The notes beneath the pieces are model-generated. The model saw only the letters and a list, made by a program, of their open reading frames with translations, did not search any database and had not been told where the DNA came from. A stretch of DNA of 64,000 nucleotides, from positions 62,001-126,000 of the forward strand of contig JAURZE010000022.1 in NCBI GenBank assembly GCA_030653545.1, read 5' to 3'. Each line of letters begins with the position of its first letter. Positions within the stretch are counted from its first letter, which is position 1. A program made the translations under genes and the position numbers. Shown piece by piece: positions 29,343-38,935 of this stretch. This DNA comes from Nitrospira sp. (lineage in GTDB: Bacteria; Nitrospirota; Nitrospiria; Nitrospirales; Nitrospiraceae).

Positions 29343-30112
29343 AACAGAGACCCGCGAGTGCAGTCTCAGATCGCATCACATTCCGGCATGTCGTGCAGTC
29401 TCGACCGGCTCCGGGAGTGTCAGCGCGGCGCTCCAATCTCTGGACCTTGGCCGGAGGCGTCACCGGATCGGTCTTTCTGCTGTGGGTGATGGTGCAGCTT
29501 GGTCAGGCTTCGTCTGAGCCGCAGCCGAAACCGGCGAAGCCGGCGGCTGCGGCAGCCTCGTCGACCTCGCCGGGACCTGCCGGGGGGGCCGAAACGCCTG
29601 CCGACACGACGGCCGCATCTGCCACGCAAGGACCGGCAATCGAGACGCCACGAGAAATCATCGAGATGTTAGATCAGCGTAAGAAGGATCTCGATCGCCG
29701 TGAAGCCGTCATCCGGCAAGAAGAAGAACGTCTCCTCGCCCTCAAGACGGAACTGGAGGGGATTCTTACGCGGAATGAAGCGATGCAGAAGAAGCTTGAA
29801 GAGTCTCGGCGACTGCATCAGAAACAAACGACGGAGCAGAAAGTCCAGCAGGACCAGTTTATCGCCGATCGAAAAGCTCTGTACTCCAAGCATGCCCAGG
29901 ATCAGAAGACGCAAAGCCAGGCGCAGCTCGCCAAGATGTACGAATCCATGCCGTCCGAAGAAGCCGCAGCCAGACTCGAAAAGATGCCGGAACACAAGGC
30001 GATCGAAATTCTCCGCATCGTCAAGCCGAAGACCGCCGGAGCGATTCTCGCTCAGGTCCGTGTGGAACGGGCCGCAAAGCTCACCGAGCAGTTGCTCGTT
30101 CAAGCCCCCTAG
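29339..30112 (+). CDS. motE: MotE-like protein (MgtE N-terminal-like flagellar protein)
   Basis: 257 aa: cytoplasmic N-tail, one TM helix (about 37-55), Pro/Ala-rich linker (60-100), coiled coil (108-195), and a C-terminal MgtE_N-like helical domain (LAKMYESMPSEEAAARLEKM then KTAGAILAQV). Such proteins, encoded after fliJ in many bacteria, act as periplasmic chaperones or stabilisers in motor/stator assembly. No ion transporter domain follows, so it is not a magnesium channel. Confidence 0.82.
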   Translation: MKQRPASAVSDRITFRHVVQSRPAPGVSARRSNLWTLAGGVTGSVFLLWVMVQLGQASSEPQPKPAKPAAAAASSTSPGPAGGAETPADTTAASATQGPAIETPREIIEMLDQRKKDLDRREAVIRQEEERLLALKTELEGILTRNEAMQKKLEESRRLHQKQTTEQKVQQDQFIADRKALYSKHAQDQKTQSQAQLAKMYESMPSEEAAARLEKMPEHKAIEILRIVKPKTAGAILAQVRVERAAKLTEQLLVQAP

Positions 30113-30238
30113 GCCTCTCCGCCCGCAGGTGGATGCATCTTGCCTACAGGATAGGAAGTTCTTTCCTCCTCCTTGAGACCCGGTCAGCACGCCCCGTTCG
30201 TTTCGATCAATTGGCGCAGAGTTTTCGGTGAGGCGAAC

Positions 30239-30254
30239 TGGCACGAGGCTTGAA
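30239..30254 (+). promoter_or_regulatory. Probable sigma-54 promoter for fliK-flgD-flgE
   Basis: TGGCACGAGGCTTGAA: perfect -24 half, -12 half has GA instead of GC. It lies 46 nt before the fliK ATG. A short palindrome TGTCA-TC-TGACA (30268-30279) follows in the leader but has the wrong spacing for a FleQ box. Confidence 0.5.
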
Positions 30255-30300
30255 CTATGCCGGTGCGTGTCATCTGACAATCATAGGGAAACCTGAAGCC

Positions 30301-31932
30301 ATGATGGACCTTCAACTACCTCAGATCGCCTCTTCCACCACTCCCGGTACATCCGGCGCCTCCGGCACCCAGAGCGCTCCTCGCCCAGGACAAGGGGGAG
30401 GCAAACGAGAATCAGCCGGATCCGGCAAATCGTTCTCGTCTGAATTGCGTGAGGTTCGTACGGCTAAGGAGCCGCGTCACGAGATGGGGCGCAGCCAGGC
30501 AGAGAGCGACGAGACCGATGTCCCCATGTCTTCGGACGAGTCGGCGCCCACAACAACGGCATCGCCGGCCTCCGGCGCAGCCAGGGATGAACAGGCGGGC
30601 GACAGGTCGGCTGAACCTTCCCGGCACGACTCCGATGCCGTCACCGCATCGCCATTGCCCGATGTGACGACCCAAAGCGTTTTACTCGCTCTGATCGCCC
30701 AGCCCATTGCCGAAACCGAGGGGACGGCCATGATGCAGACCTTATCGGATGAACAGACGAACAACCCCGTGGAGTCCGTGATGCCTTCTGTCATGGAGGA
30801 CGGGACATCGTTGCCGGTCACGGCGGCGGACTCCTCCACATTTCCACAGATCGAGAAGAAAGAGATGACGGGGAAGCCCGCAGACCCCACGACAGCCATT
30901 CAAGCAGGGACAGGCCTTCTCGCTGCTGACGATACGAACATGCTGCAGAGTGCTTCGACGGACCAGGATGCCACGTTGAGGAGTCCGGTTCAGCCGACTC
31001 CCGAGGACCTTCGCCATCTTCAGCAGGAGAAATCGACATTCCCGCTCACCCGTGATGAACGACCGCAGGCTTCATCGAACAGTGAGGTGCAAACTGAGTT
31101 CATGGTCCAGCCGAATGATCAGCGCTCTCAAGTGCGGGATGATCCGAATGCCGTAAAAGCGCTCGCAGCCGAGCAGATTCAGCAGCCAGAAGACAATCGA
31201 CCAGTTGTCCTGGAGCGCCCGATTCCGGCACAACAGGCCCCTGAACCTAAAGAAGATGTAGTGTCTCGTCGGCTGGCGGTTCCCTCGACCGGTTGGCAGG
31301 AGCCCACACAGCAGGATGATGAACGCGGGATGGAATGGTCCGGCCGCGACCATCGCGAACGCCAGGCGGCAGATCAGGCCATGGCACAGTCCGCTACGCC
31401 GGAGGTCTCTGCGCCGGCGACGCCATCACACTCCTCGCTGATGACCAACGGGGTGGATCACCGGGCGTTTTCTTCCGCGCCTTCGGCCAAGCTTCCCGCC
31501 GACACCCAGCCTGCGACGCCAACTCTTCCTGTTCAACCGACCGATTGGATGCCAGGCCCTTCAACGAACCAGACCAAGTCGATGATGCTAGAGCTTTCTC
31601 AAGCCGATCTGGGTCGGGTGAATATTCGCGTCGCGGTCAATCAGGATACCGTGCACACGCATTTCGTATCAGAGCGGAACGAGTTAGGACAGTATCTGAT
31701 GAATGGGCAAGACCGACTGCAGTCAGCGTTGAACGCGTCAGGATTGGATCTGGGGCGATTCCAGGTCGACATTGATCGCCAGAGCGCCGGACGGTCCTTC
31801 CAAGAGCCGACATCCCAGGGACAGTCTCATGGCCATACGCCACAGGGAGAAGGGCGGAACTCAGGACCGGGGCGTGAAGAGGCGGCGCGCGACACTGCCC
31901 CGCGCCGCGGCATGTTGAATCTTGTGGCATAG
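30301..31932 (+). CDS. fliK: Flagellar hook-length control protein FliK
   Basis: 543 aa from the ATG at 30301; an in-frame TTG at 30250 overlaps the promoter and is rejected. Residues 1-430 are low-complexity, Pro/Ser/Thr/Gln-rich, like the molecular ruler part. Residues 435-510 form the Flg_hook C-domain (MLELSQADLGRVNIRVAV then LQSALNASGLDLG) that switches FlhB specificity. The tail is Gly/Arg-rich. Confidence 0.9.
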   Translation: MMDLQLPQIASSTTPGTSGASGTQSAPRPGQGGGKRESAGSGKSFSSELREVRTAKEPRHEMGRSQAESDETDVPMSSDESAPTTTASPASGAARDEQAGDRSAEPSRHDSDAVTASPLPDVTTQSVLLALIAQPIAETEGTAMMQTLSDEQTNNPVESVMPSVMEDGTSLPVTAADSSTFPQIEKKEMTGKPADPTTAIQAGTGLLAADDTNMLQSASTDQDATLRSPVQPTPEDLRHLQQEKSTFPLTRDERPQASSNSEVQTEFMVQPNDQRSQVRDDPNAVKALAAEQIQQPEDNRPVVLERPIPAQQAPEPKEDVVSRRLAVPSTGWQEPTQQDDERGMEWSGRDHRERQAADQAMAQSATPEVSAPATPSHSSLMTNGVDHRAFSSAPSAKLPADTQPATPTLPVQPTDWMPGPSTNQTKSMMLELSQADLGRVNIRVAVNQDTVHTHFVSERNELGQYLMNGQDRLQSALNASGLDLGRFQVDIDRQSAGRSFQEPTSQGQSHGHTPQGEGRNSGPGREEAARDTAPRRGMLNLVA

Positions 31933-31950
31933 CGATAAGGAAATCGGATT

Positions 31951-32631
31951 ATGGCAACCATTACCCCAGCAACATCACAAACGACCCCCGGTGTCACGAC
32001 CCCAGCGAGCGGCGGGATCGCCGGCGCGTTGAGCGGGAACCAACAACTGGGCCAGAACGATTTCCTCAAGCTCTTGGTCACGCAGCTGAAGAATCAGGAC
32101 CCACTGAAGCCGATGGACAATACTGCGTTTGTTGCGGAGTTGGCCCAATTCAGTCAGTTGGACCAGAGCACCAAGCAAGTCCAACTGTTGGAAAAGAGTA
32201 TTGCGCAACAAACGGATTCGATGCAGTACACCTTGTTGCCGATGATTGGGCGCAACGTGCAGGTCGAAGGCTCGCTTATTGACTTGAACAACGGACCGGC
32301 AAAACTCACCTACGCGTTGGAGCGCGAAGCGACCACCGTGCGGGTGACCATTCAGGACAAGCAGGGAAAGGCCATTCGCATTCTCGACTTGGGTACACAG
32401 AGCGCCGGCAAGCAGGAAGTACAGTGGGACGGGCACAATCAGAACGGTCAAGCGATGCCGAACGGAACCTATCAGTATCAAGTCCTGGCAAAGGACGCGA
32501 AAGGTGGAGCGGTCATCGCGGCCCCGAGTTCCATCTTGAAAATCTCCGGTGTGCGGATGGTCAATGGAACCCCGCAGCTTGCCGCCGGGGACTTTGTGAT
32601 CGACCGCAAAGACATTATTGAACTGCGATAA
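31951..32631 (+). CDS. flgD: Flagellar hook-cap (scaffolding) protein FlgD
   Basis: 226 aa. N-terminal FlgD signature (LGQNDFLKLLVTQLKNQDPLKPMDN), then a FlgD Tudor-like and FnIII-like Ig region (GKQEVQWDGHNQNGQAMPNGTY). The cap is needed for hook polymerisation. Confidence 0.96.
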   Translation: MATITPATSQTTPGVTTPASGGIAGALSGNQQLGQNDFLKLLVTQLKNQDPLKPMDNTAFVAELAQFSQLDQSTKQVQLLEKSIAQQTDSMQYTLLPMIGRNVQVEGSLIDLNNGPAKLTYALEREATTVRVTIQDKQGKAIRILDLGTQSAGKQEVQWDGHNQNGQAMPNGTYQYQVLAKDAKGGAVIAAPSSILKISGVRMVNGTPQLAAGDFVIDRKDIIELR

Positions 32632-32672
32632 ATCGAACAAGAGAGCATTTGCTACAAAGGAGGGTCTGATCC

Positions 32673-34409
32673 ATGGGTATTCTGTCGTCCCTGTTTGCCG
32701 GTGTCAGCGGTCTCAATGCCAACGGCACGGCGTTGTCGGTCATCGGTAACAACATCGCCAATCTCAGCACTGTCGGGTTCAAGGGGAGTCGTGCGACTTT
32801 TGCCGACTTGATCAGTTCCTCGATCTCGGGAGGGTCAGGTTCAGTGCAGACCGGAATCGGTGTGGCCCTCACCTCCGTGCAGGGGGATTTCACCCAGGGC
32901 TCGCTGGCGACCTCTTCAAACGTGCTCGATCTGGCGATCGACGGCAACGGGTTCTTTGTCATGAAAGATGCGCAGAACGGGACGTTCTATGGACGGAACG
33001 GCCTCTTCCGCTTGAACAAAGACAGTGTCGTGGTTGACCCGACCGGATTCAAACTGCAGGGGTTCCTCGCTGACACGACCGGGACCATTACCGGCAATAT
33101 CGGGGACATCGCCTTGCCGACCACCACGGCGTCGCCAAACCCCACGACCACGGCACTACTGGCCGCCAACTTGAACTCCGGCACGCCGACGACCGGCATC
33201 CGAGCCAACATTATCGGATCGTCCGCTTCGGTGACGACCTCGGCAGCCGGCAATAATGCCTTTACCATCAATCTGAACGGCGATGGAGTCCAGACCGTGA
33301 CGGTTGCGAACGGCCTGACTGGGTCGGCGCTCGCCAGCGCCATCCAGAGCGCCGTGCGCAGCTTGACGGCAACGAACCCGTACTTGCAATCGGCCTATGA
33401 TGGTTTTGAAGCCACAGTGGGCGCCAGCAATATCTTTACATTCCGATCCGGTATCTCGGGCACAACCAACGATGTAGCCACCAATACCAGTACTGTGGTG
33501 GTCGCCGCCAGCGGCGCCAACACGCTGGCTGCAAACTTGAACATGCTCGCGGGCGCCTCAACCACCGGCACAGATTTCAATGTGAGCGATCCAGTCGGCA
33601 CGTCCAACTTCACCACATCGCTCACCGTCTACGACTCACTGGGAAACGACCATCTGCTGACCACCTATTTCACCAAGGTCGGAGCGAACACCTGGAATTA
33701 TAATGTGGTGTCACCCACCGTTGATATCAATACGGCTAACTACCACTCCAGCAATATCGATTCGACACTCGGAATCGTTCGAGTCGGAGCCGGAACATTG
33801 ACGTTCGGGACCGATGGGACACTACAGCGTGAAGGGCCGGTGATTCGGTTCGATACGAATACAGCCGCGGGGACAGTGGGAACCACAGCGGGAGAACTTC
33901 AGATCGACTTTGTCGGAGCCACGCAAGACCAGCTCATAGCGTTCAATTTCGGCGACAGCGTCATTACGGACGGAGGGAACGGCCTCACCGGATCGACGCA
34001 ATTCGGCTCCACTTCCGCATTGGTCCAGCAGACCCAGGACGGGTATGCCGCCGGATCTCTTCAGGCCTTTAGCGTCGATACGAACGGCACCATCAGCGGC
34101 CGGTTCTCCAATGGACAACTGCGCGCGTTGGCTCAGGTGGTTCTTGCGAGGTTCCCGGATCCGATCGGCTTGACCCGGACCGGCAAGAACACCTTCGCCG
34201 AATCAGGAAATTCCGGCCAGCCGGTCACAGGCTCTCCGGATAGTGCGGGCCTGGGACGGGTGCTCGCGAATTCACTGGAGCTCTCGAACGTCGATCTCGG
34301 TCAAAGCTTCATCGATATGATTGCCGCGCAACGGGGTTTCCAGGCTAACTCCCGCGTCATCACGACGTCAGACGAAATCCTTCAAGAACTCGTGAATTTG
34401 AAACGGTAA
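32673..34409 (+). CDS. flgE: Flagellar hook protein FlgE (enlarged)
   Basis: 578 aa, against about 400 in enterobacteria. The N-terminal rod signature (GVSGLNANGTALSVIGNNIANLSTVGFKGSRA, split by normal residues) and the C-terminal box (LSNVDLGQSFIDMIAAQRGFQANSR) are intact. The extra length lies in residues 160-300, a Thr/Ala/Asn-rich surface region. Forms the hook. AAAGGAGG precedes the ATG. A strong terminator ends the operon 14 nt after the stop. Confidence 0.95.
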   Translation: MGILSSLFAGVSGLNANGTALSVIGNNIANLSTVGFKGSRATFADLISSSISGGSGSVQTGIGVALTSVQGDFTQGSLATSSNVLDLAIDGNGFFVMKDAQNGTFYGRNGLFRLNKDSVVVDPTGFKLQGFLADTTGTITGNIGDIALPTTTASPNPTTTALLAANLNSGTPTTGIRANIIGSSASVTTSAAGNNAFTINLNGDGVQTVTVANGLTGSALASAIQSAVRSLTATNPYLQSAYDGFEATVGASNIFTFRSGISGTTNDVATNTSTVVVAASGANTLAANLNMLAGASTTGTDFNVSDPVGTSNFTTSLTVYDSLGNDHLLTTYFTKVGANTWNYNVVSPTVDINTANYHSSNIDSTLGIVRVGAGTLTFGTDGTLQREGPVIRFDTNTAAGTVGTTAGELQIDFVGATQDQLIAFNFGDSVITDGGNGLTGSTQFGSTSALVQQTQDGYAAGSLQAFSVDTNGTISGRFSNGQLRALAQVVLARFPDPIGLTRTGKNTFAESGNSGQPVTGSPDSAGLGRVLANSLELSNVDLGQSFIDMIAAQRGFQANSRVITTSDEILQELVNLKR

Positions 34410-34422
34410 ATAGCACGCCTCT

Positions 34423-34456
34423 GCCGGGGTGAGTTCCTACAAGAACTCACCCCGGC
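34423..34456 (+). terminator. Rho-independent terminator after flgE
   Basis: Perfect 14-bp stem (34423-34436 with 34443-34456), loop CTACAA, followed by a pyrimidine-rich run. Confidence 0.88.
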
Positions 34457-34529
34457 TTCCCTCTCCCTCTTTCTATTCTTGAATCTCCCGTAGAGCACTA
34501 GCAGGCCACGGGGCCTCACCTCACTTCAC

Positions 34530-34548
34530 CGTCAGATTTCTGACAGCG
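34530..34548 (+). promoter_or_regulatory. FleQ-type box upstream of fliL
   Basis: CGTCAGATTTCTGACAGCG. The core GTCAGATTTCTGAC (34531-34544) fits GTCA-N6-TGAC and shares CGTC, TTT and TGACAGC with the box before flgF. It lies about 120 bp upstream of the -24 element. Confidence 0.55.
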
Positions 34549-34666
34549 TCAAGGGACCGGCTCCTCACGGGCGGTCTTCTGATCATTTCTTCCGAATAGC
34601 CCACTCATCACCTGCATTTGGCGTGGAGTTGTCCGCCAACTCCATGACGAGCGACCCAATCTCAGA

Positions 34667-34682
34667 TGGCATATCCATTGCA
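34667..34682 (+). promoter_or_regulatory. Sigma-54 promoter for fliL-fliA operon
   Basis: TGGCATATCCATTGCA, near-perfect -24/-12 with correct spacing, 46 nt before the fliL ATG. The 319-bp gap between flgE and fliL holds only the terminator, the FleQ-type box and this promoter. Confidence 0.78.
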
Positions 34683-34728
34683 CAAACCCCTGTGACGACA
34701 ATTGTGCGTGCGAATTGAGGAGGTCTCC

Positions 34729-35286
34729 ATGTCAGACGAACCAGCAGCAACCCCAGAAGCAGGCAAGCCTGCAGCACCGGCGCCCGCGCTTCCTATTAAG
34801 CTTCTCATTATCGTTGTCGCCGCGGCGCTCGTCGCCGGACTCGGCGGCGCTTTTGTGATCGTGAAATTCATGGGCGGTCACAGTAGCGGAGGAGGAGAGG
34901 CAGGGGATGAACATAAGACAGAAGCCGTAGCCAAGTCGGAGGGACATGGCGAACCGGCCGGAAAGGGCGCCGCCGGAGCTGCGCCAGGCGTCGTGTTCGA
35001 TCTGGACCCGTTCATTGTCAATCTCGCCGACGCGCCGGATATCCGCTACCTCAAGATGACTATTAAGTTAGAGGTGGAGAATGAAGGGGTTTCGGCGAAT
35101 CTCGCCGCTCGCATTCCTCAATTGCGCGACACCATCCTGGTGTTGCTGTCGAGCAAAGACTCTACGTCGATTCGGAGTCCGCAAGGCAAATTCCAACTCC
35201 GCGATGAGATTACCCAGCGGATCAACGGCCTGCTGCCTAAGCCAGGCGTGAAAACCGCCTACTTTACGGATTTCGTCGTCCAGTAG
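34729..35286 (+). CDS. fliL: Flagellar basal body-associated protein FliL
   Basis: 185 aa from the ATG at 34729 (GAGGAGG upstream). TM helix at residues 22-45, Gly/Ala/Glu-rich linker, FliL domain from about 88 (FDLDPFIVNLADAPDIRYLKMTI). Stabilises stator units around the MS-ring. First gene of a long sigma-54 operon. Confidence 0.94.
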   Translation: MSDEPAATPEAGKPAAPAPALPIKLLIIVVAAALVAGLGGAFVIVKFMGGHSSGGGEAGDEHKTEAVAKSEGHGEPAGKGAAGAAPGVVFDLDPFIVNLADAPDIRYLKMTIKLEVENEGVSANLAARIPQLRDTILVLLSSKDSTSIRSPQGKFQLRDEITQRINGLLPKPGVKTAYFTDFVVQ

Positions 35287-35296
35287 ATCGAAGACT

Positions 35297-36277
35297 ATGG
35301 AAAAGATTCTTTCACAAGATGAGATCGATGCGCTGTTGAACGGCGTGGTCTCCGGCGAGGTCGAAACAGCGCCACCGGCGGAAGCTGCGGCTGAAGCGAC
35401 CACCGGCGTGAAGGGGTACGATCTCCTCAATCAGGAACGCATTATCCGGGGACGCATGCCGACCCTGGAGATGATTAACGACCGGTTTGTCCGACGCCAG
35501 GCCGTGGCGTGGACCGGCGTGTTGCGCGAAGCGATTGAATTTGTGGTGGTCGGAACGCAGGTGATCAAATTCGGCGAGTTTCTGAAAAAGATTCCGATGC
35601 CATCGTCCCTCAACGTCTTTCACATGGCTCCCCTGCGAGGCAGCGGGCTGTTTGTGATGGATGCCTTTCTGGTCTACCTCCTGGTCGATTATTTTTTCGG
35701 CGGCAAGGGACAAACTCATGTGAAGCCGGAGGGGCGTGATTTTACAGCCGTCCAAATACGCATGATCAAGAAGCTGCTCATGCTGGCGCTCGCCGATCTT
35801 GAGAAAGCCTGGCAGGCGATTATGCCGGTGAAAGTGGACTATGTGCGCTCCGAGAGCAACCCCCAATTTGCCATGGTCGTGACGGCCTCAGAGGTCGTCA
35901 TCGTGGTGACGCTGCAAGTCATCATCGGCGAGACCACGCGGGATTTGTTCGTGGTGTATCCCTATTCGATGCTCGAACCCATTAAGGAAAAGCTCTACTC
36001 GGGGCTGGTGTCGGATCAGTTGGAACAGGATGGATCCTGGAACAGCAAATTCCGCGACTTGATCCACGAGTGCGAACTGCCGATCGCCGTGAAGCTCGGT
36101 TCCACCACCGTCACCGTCCAGGACGTGCTGAATTTCGCGCCCGGCGATGTGGTGATGCTGGACCAGCGCCCCGGTGATCCGTTGGAGTGTTATGTCGAGG
36201 ATTATCTCAAGTTTCTGGGAAGCCCTGGGGTATTTAAGGGGAATCACGCCTGTCGCGTCACGAAGGTGCTGACTTAA
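35297..36277 (+). CDS. fliM: Flagellar motor switch protein FliM
   Basis: 326 aa. The N-terminal CheY-P docking peptide (ILSQDEIDALL) is intact, so the motor is probably chemotaxis-responsive. Middle CheC-like domain 45-230; C-terminal SpoA domain 250-320. C-ring component. Confidence 0.96.
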   Translation: MEKILSQDEIDALLNGVVSGEVETAPPAEAAAEATTGVKGYDLLNQERIIRGRMPTLEMINDRFVRRQAVAWTGVLREAIEFVVVGTQVIKFGEFLKKIPMPSSLNVFHMAPLRGSGLFVMDAFLVYLLVDYFFGGKGQTHVKPEGRDFTAVQIRMIKKLLMLALADLEKAWQAIMPVKVDYVRSESNPQFAMVVTASEVVIVVTLQVIIGETTRDLFVVYPYSMLEPIKEKLYSGLVSDQLEQDGSWNSKFRDLIHECELPIAVKLGSTTVTVQDVLNFAPGDVVMLDQRPGDPLECYVEDYLKFLGSPGVFKGNHACRVTKVLT

Positions 36278-36301
36278 CTCGTACGTAGGGGAGACGACCG
36301 T

Positions 36302-36670
36302 ATGGCTGACGACGATGCCAATCAATCCGCTGACACCACGACTCAGGAGCCGGTCGCCGCAACGCCGGCCTCGTTTCCGCCGGTGACGAACACCGCGGTG
36401 GCGGAACAGACGAAGAATATCGATTTCATCCTCGATATTCCGATGAAGGTATCCATCTATGTCGGCTCGACGAAGATGGCCATTCGCGACCTCTTGCAGC
36501 TCGCGCAGGGCTCGGTCATCGAACTCGATAAGTTGGCCGGGGAACCGATGGAGGTCATGGTGAACAATAAGCTGGTGGCCAAAGGCGAAGTGGTGGTGGT
36601 GAATGAAAAGTTCGGTATCAGGCTCACCGATGTGGTGAGCGCAGCGGAACGTGTCAAGCAGCTGGCCTAA
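36302..36670 (+). CDS. fliN: Flagellar motor switch protein FliN
   Basis: 122 aa. SpoA domain at residues 45-120 (LDIPMKVSIYVGSTKMAIRD then GEVVVVNEKFGIRLTDV). The first 40 residues are a flexible Thr/Pro-rich extension. C-ring protein that normally docks FliH. Confidence 0.95.
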   Translation: MADDDANQSADTTTQEPVAATPASFPPVTNTAVAEQTKNIDFILDIPMKVSIYVGSTKMAIRDLLQLAQGSVIELDKLAGEPMEVMVNNKLVAKGEVVVVNEKFGIRLTDVVSAAERVKQLA

Positions 36671-36689
36671 GCAATAGGGGAGCGATACC

Positions 36690-37097
36690 GTGGTTGACGT
36701 GTGGGACAGCATGGGCCGAACAATCTTGGCGTTGGGGACGGTCCTGCTTCTCATGGGAGCCGTCGCCTGGGTTGCCCGGCGAGTGTTCTCGCAACGCATC
36801 GGCACGCCCGGTGGCACGCCCCTCATCCAGGTTATCGCGAACAGTTACCTAGCCCCACGACAATCGATCGCCCTCGTGGCCATTGCCGGTCAATACTTTG
36901 CCGTCGGAGTGACGTCAGAGACGTTGATTCCGCTCGGTCGTATCGAAGCCACAGAGCATCTGGCGACCCTCGTATCAGCCTCCGGTCAGACCGGTACGTC
37001 GTGCGGAATCTCTCCTCACAACCTTCTGTCGGCTGACTGGTGGCAGCATGTGGCCAACGTATTCGGGCAGGGAAAGCAAGGCGGACCGCATGTATAG
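36690..37097 (+). CDS. fliO: Flagellar biosynthetic protein FliO
   Basis: 135 aa from GTG 36690 with AGGGGAG upstream. TM helix at about 10-30, then a FliO cytoplasmic domain (LIQVIANSYLAPRQSIALVAIAG, split by normal residues). Assembly factor for the FliP ring. Its end overlaps the fliP start by 8 nt. Confidence 0.88.
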   Translation: MVDVWDSMGRTILALGTVLLLMGAVAWVARRVFSQRIGTPGGTPLIQVIANSYLAPRQSIALVAIAGQYFAVGVTSETLIPLGRIEATEHLATLVSASGQTGTSCGISPHNLLSADWWQHVANVFGQGKQGGPHV

Positions 37098-37866
37098 CCT
37101 GACGCAGGTGGCAACGTCGTGGACCAGGCTCATGCTGATGGGAATTCTGATCCTTCTTGGCCTGGGGCTGGCGGCGCCGGAGCCGGTCTGGGCAGCGGGT
37201 CCCTCGGTCAGCATCGATCTGGGATCGGATTCGCCCAAGCAGACGGCCGTCGTCATTCAGATTCTGATCCTCATGACGGTGCTGTCGCTGGCGCCGGCCC
37301 TCTTTATCATGGTCACGTCATTTACGCGGATCGTGATCGTCCTCTCGTTCCTCCGCCAGGCCCTTGGGACGCAGTCGGTTCCGCCGAATCAAGTCCTGCT
37401 GGCGCTCGCCTTGTTTCTCACGATGTTCATCATGGCCCCTGTGGGACAGCAAGTGTACAGCGAAGCGTTGCAACCGCTCTTGGCCGAACAGCTCTCTTAT
37501 GAAGATGCCTGGAAGAAAGGTATCGAACCGGTCAGAGGATTCATGTTGCGCCAGCTCCGGGACAAGGACCTGGAGCTGTTTATTACGCTCAGCAAGATCC
37601 CGAAACCGGAAAAGCTCGCGGATGTACCGACGCATGTCGTCATCCCGGCCTTCATTCTCAGTGAGCTCCGTATCTCCTTTCAGATCGGTTTCTTGATCTA
37701 TATCCCATTCCTGATCGTGGACATGGTGGTGGCCAGCATTCTCATGTCGATGGGCATGATGCTCTTGCCGCCGGCGGTCATTTCATTGCCGTTCAAACTC
37801 ATTTTATTTGTCCTGGCCGATGGATGGTATCTCGTCGTCGGCTCAATGGTAAGGAGCTTCCAGTAA
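37090..37866 (+). CDS. fliP: Flagellar export gate protein FliP
   Basis: 258 aa from the ATG at 37090; an in-frame ATG at 37048 lies inside fliO and is less likely. Signal-like N-terminus, then four TM helices and the FliP signature (FTRIVIVLSFLRQALGTQ and PPNQVLLALALFLTMF). Core of the FliPQR export gate. Confidence 0.96.
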   Translation: MYSLTQVATSWTRLMLMGILILLGLGLAAPEPVWAAGPSVSIDLGSDSPKQTAVVIQILILMTVLSLAPALFIMVTSFTRIVIVLSFLRQALGTQSVPPNQVLLALALFLTMFIMAPVGQQVYSEALQPLLAEQLSYEDAWKKGIEPVRGFMLRQLRDKDLELFITLSKIPKPEKLADVPTHVVIPAFILSELRISFQIGFLIYIPFLIVDMVVASILMSMGMMLLPPAVISLPFKLILFVLADGWYLVVGSMVRSFQ

Positions 37867-37870
37867 TCCT

Positions 37871-38140
37871 ATGACACCGGAATTAGTCACGGAACTCGGA
37901 CGGCAGGCGTTGGAAACGACCCTCATGGTCTCGGCCCCCATCTTGGGGTTGAGTTTGCTGGTGGGCTTGGCCGTGAGCGCTTTTCAAGCGATGACACAGT
38001 TGAATGAGCCGACCCTGAGCTTTGTGCCCAAGGTCTTAACCCTCTTCGGCGCCATTCTCGTCTTTTTACCCTGGATGTTGGGCATCATGACGAGTTTCAT
38101 GACGAATCTCCTGACCAATATTCCTGATTACATTCGCTAG
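37871..38140 (+). CDS. fliQ: Flagellar export gate protein FliQ
   Basis: 89 aa with two TM helices (16-38, 52-75). Motif SAFQAMTQLNEPTLSFVPK is typical. 4 nt after fliP. Confidence 0.96.
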   Translation: MTPELVTELGRQALETTLMVSAPILGLSLLVGLAVSAFQAMTQLNEPTLSFVPKVLTLFGAILVFLPWMLGIMTSFMTNLLTNIPDYIR

Positions 38141-38146
38141 GACGGT

Positions 38147-38935
38147 ATGGGACTGACGCAGACCATTCACATCCTTCTTCCGCAGTTCCAGGCGTTTCTT
38201 GTCCTGATCTCCCGCATTGGAGGGCTGCTGGCCGCGCTGCCGGTCTTCAGCGGACGGACGATTCCTGTCAAGGTCAAGCTCGGCCTGGTGCTGACGCTGA
38301 GCCTGATGCTGGCTCCGTCGATACCGATGCCTACCCTGTCGCTCGATCCCATGATCTTGGTCGGTGGCATGCTCAGCGAGATGGCGATTGGCGTCACCAT
38401 CGGCCTGGCGGTGCGGTTGATGTTCGGCGCATTGGAGGTGGCCGGCGAGCTGCTGGGTATTCAAATGGGGTTCGGGGCGGTCCATCTGTTCGACCCGACA
38501 ACCTCTCACCAAACTCCGATGATCGCGCAGTTCTTCACCATGTTGGCCTCGTTGATCTTCCTCTCATTGAATGCGCACCTATTTGCCATGGCGACCATCA
38601 TCCACAGTTATGAGGCCATCCCGGCGTTCGGCGCCCATCTCTCCTCGCACCTGGGAGAAGAGATTCTCCTGCTGTCACAGCGAATGTTTACGATCGGTAT
38701 GAAATTGGCCGCGCCGGGGCTGATTACGATTTTGCTCATCAATGTCCTTATGGCCTTGCTCGGTCGCGCTGTTCCGCAAGTCCAGGTCTTTGTCTTAAGC
38801 TTCCCTATTACGATTGCCGGGGGATTGCTCGTCCTCAGTCTCGGAATGCCCTTTACGGTCGCCTTAATCGGGTCGGAGTTCGAACAGCTCCAGCTCACGA
38901 TTGAAGCTTTACTGAGGAGTCTCGGACGTGGCTGA
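38147..38935 (+). CDS. fliR: Flagellar export gate protein FliR
   Basis: 262 aa, polytopic with about six TM segments. Family features include the RIGGLLAALPVFSGRTIPVKVKL region and GELLGIQMGF. Completes the FliPQR gate. Overlaps flhB by 8 nt. Confidence 0.95.
   Translation: MGLTQTIHILLPQFQAFLVLISRIGGLLAALPVFSGRTIPVKVKLGLVLTLSLMLAPSIPMPTLSLDPMILVGGMLSEMAIGVTIGLAVRLMFGALEVAGELLGIQMGFGAVHLFDPTTSHQTPMIAQFFTMLASLIFLSLNAHLFAMATIIHSYEAIPAFGAHLSSHLGEEILLLSQRMFTIGMKLAAPGLITILLINVLMALLGRAVPQVQVFVLSFPITIAGGLLVLSLGMPFTVALIGSEFEQLQLTIEALLRSLGRG

Noticed and set aside
30117-30134. GTGGATGCATCTTGCC as a sigma-54 promoter for fliK
   Set aside because: GG-GC spacing is 9 instead of 10; the site at 30239 fits better.
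30268-30279. TGTCA-TC-TGACA palindrome in the fliK leader as a fourth FleQ box
   Set aside because: Half-sites are 4 bp too close compared with the other three boxes.
35888-36826. Minus-strand open frame of 312 codons across fliM-fliN
   Set aside because: Antisense shadow; His/Arg-rich composition typical of reversed coding strand.
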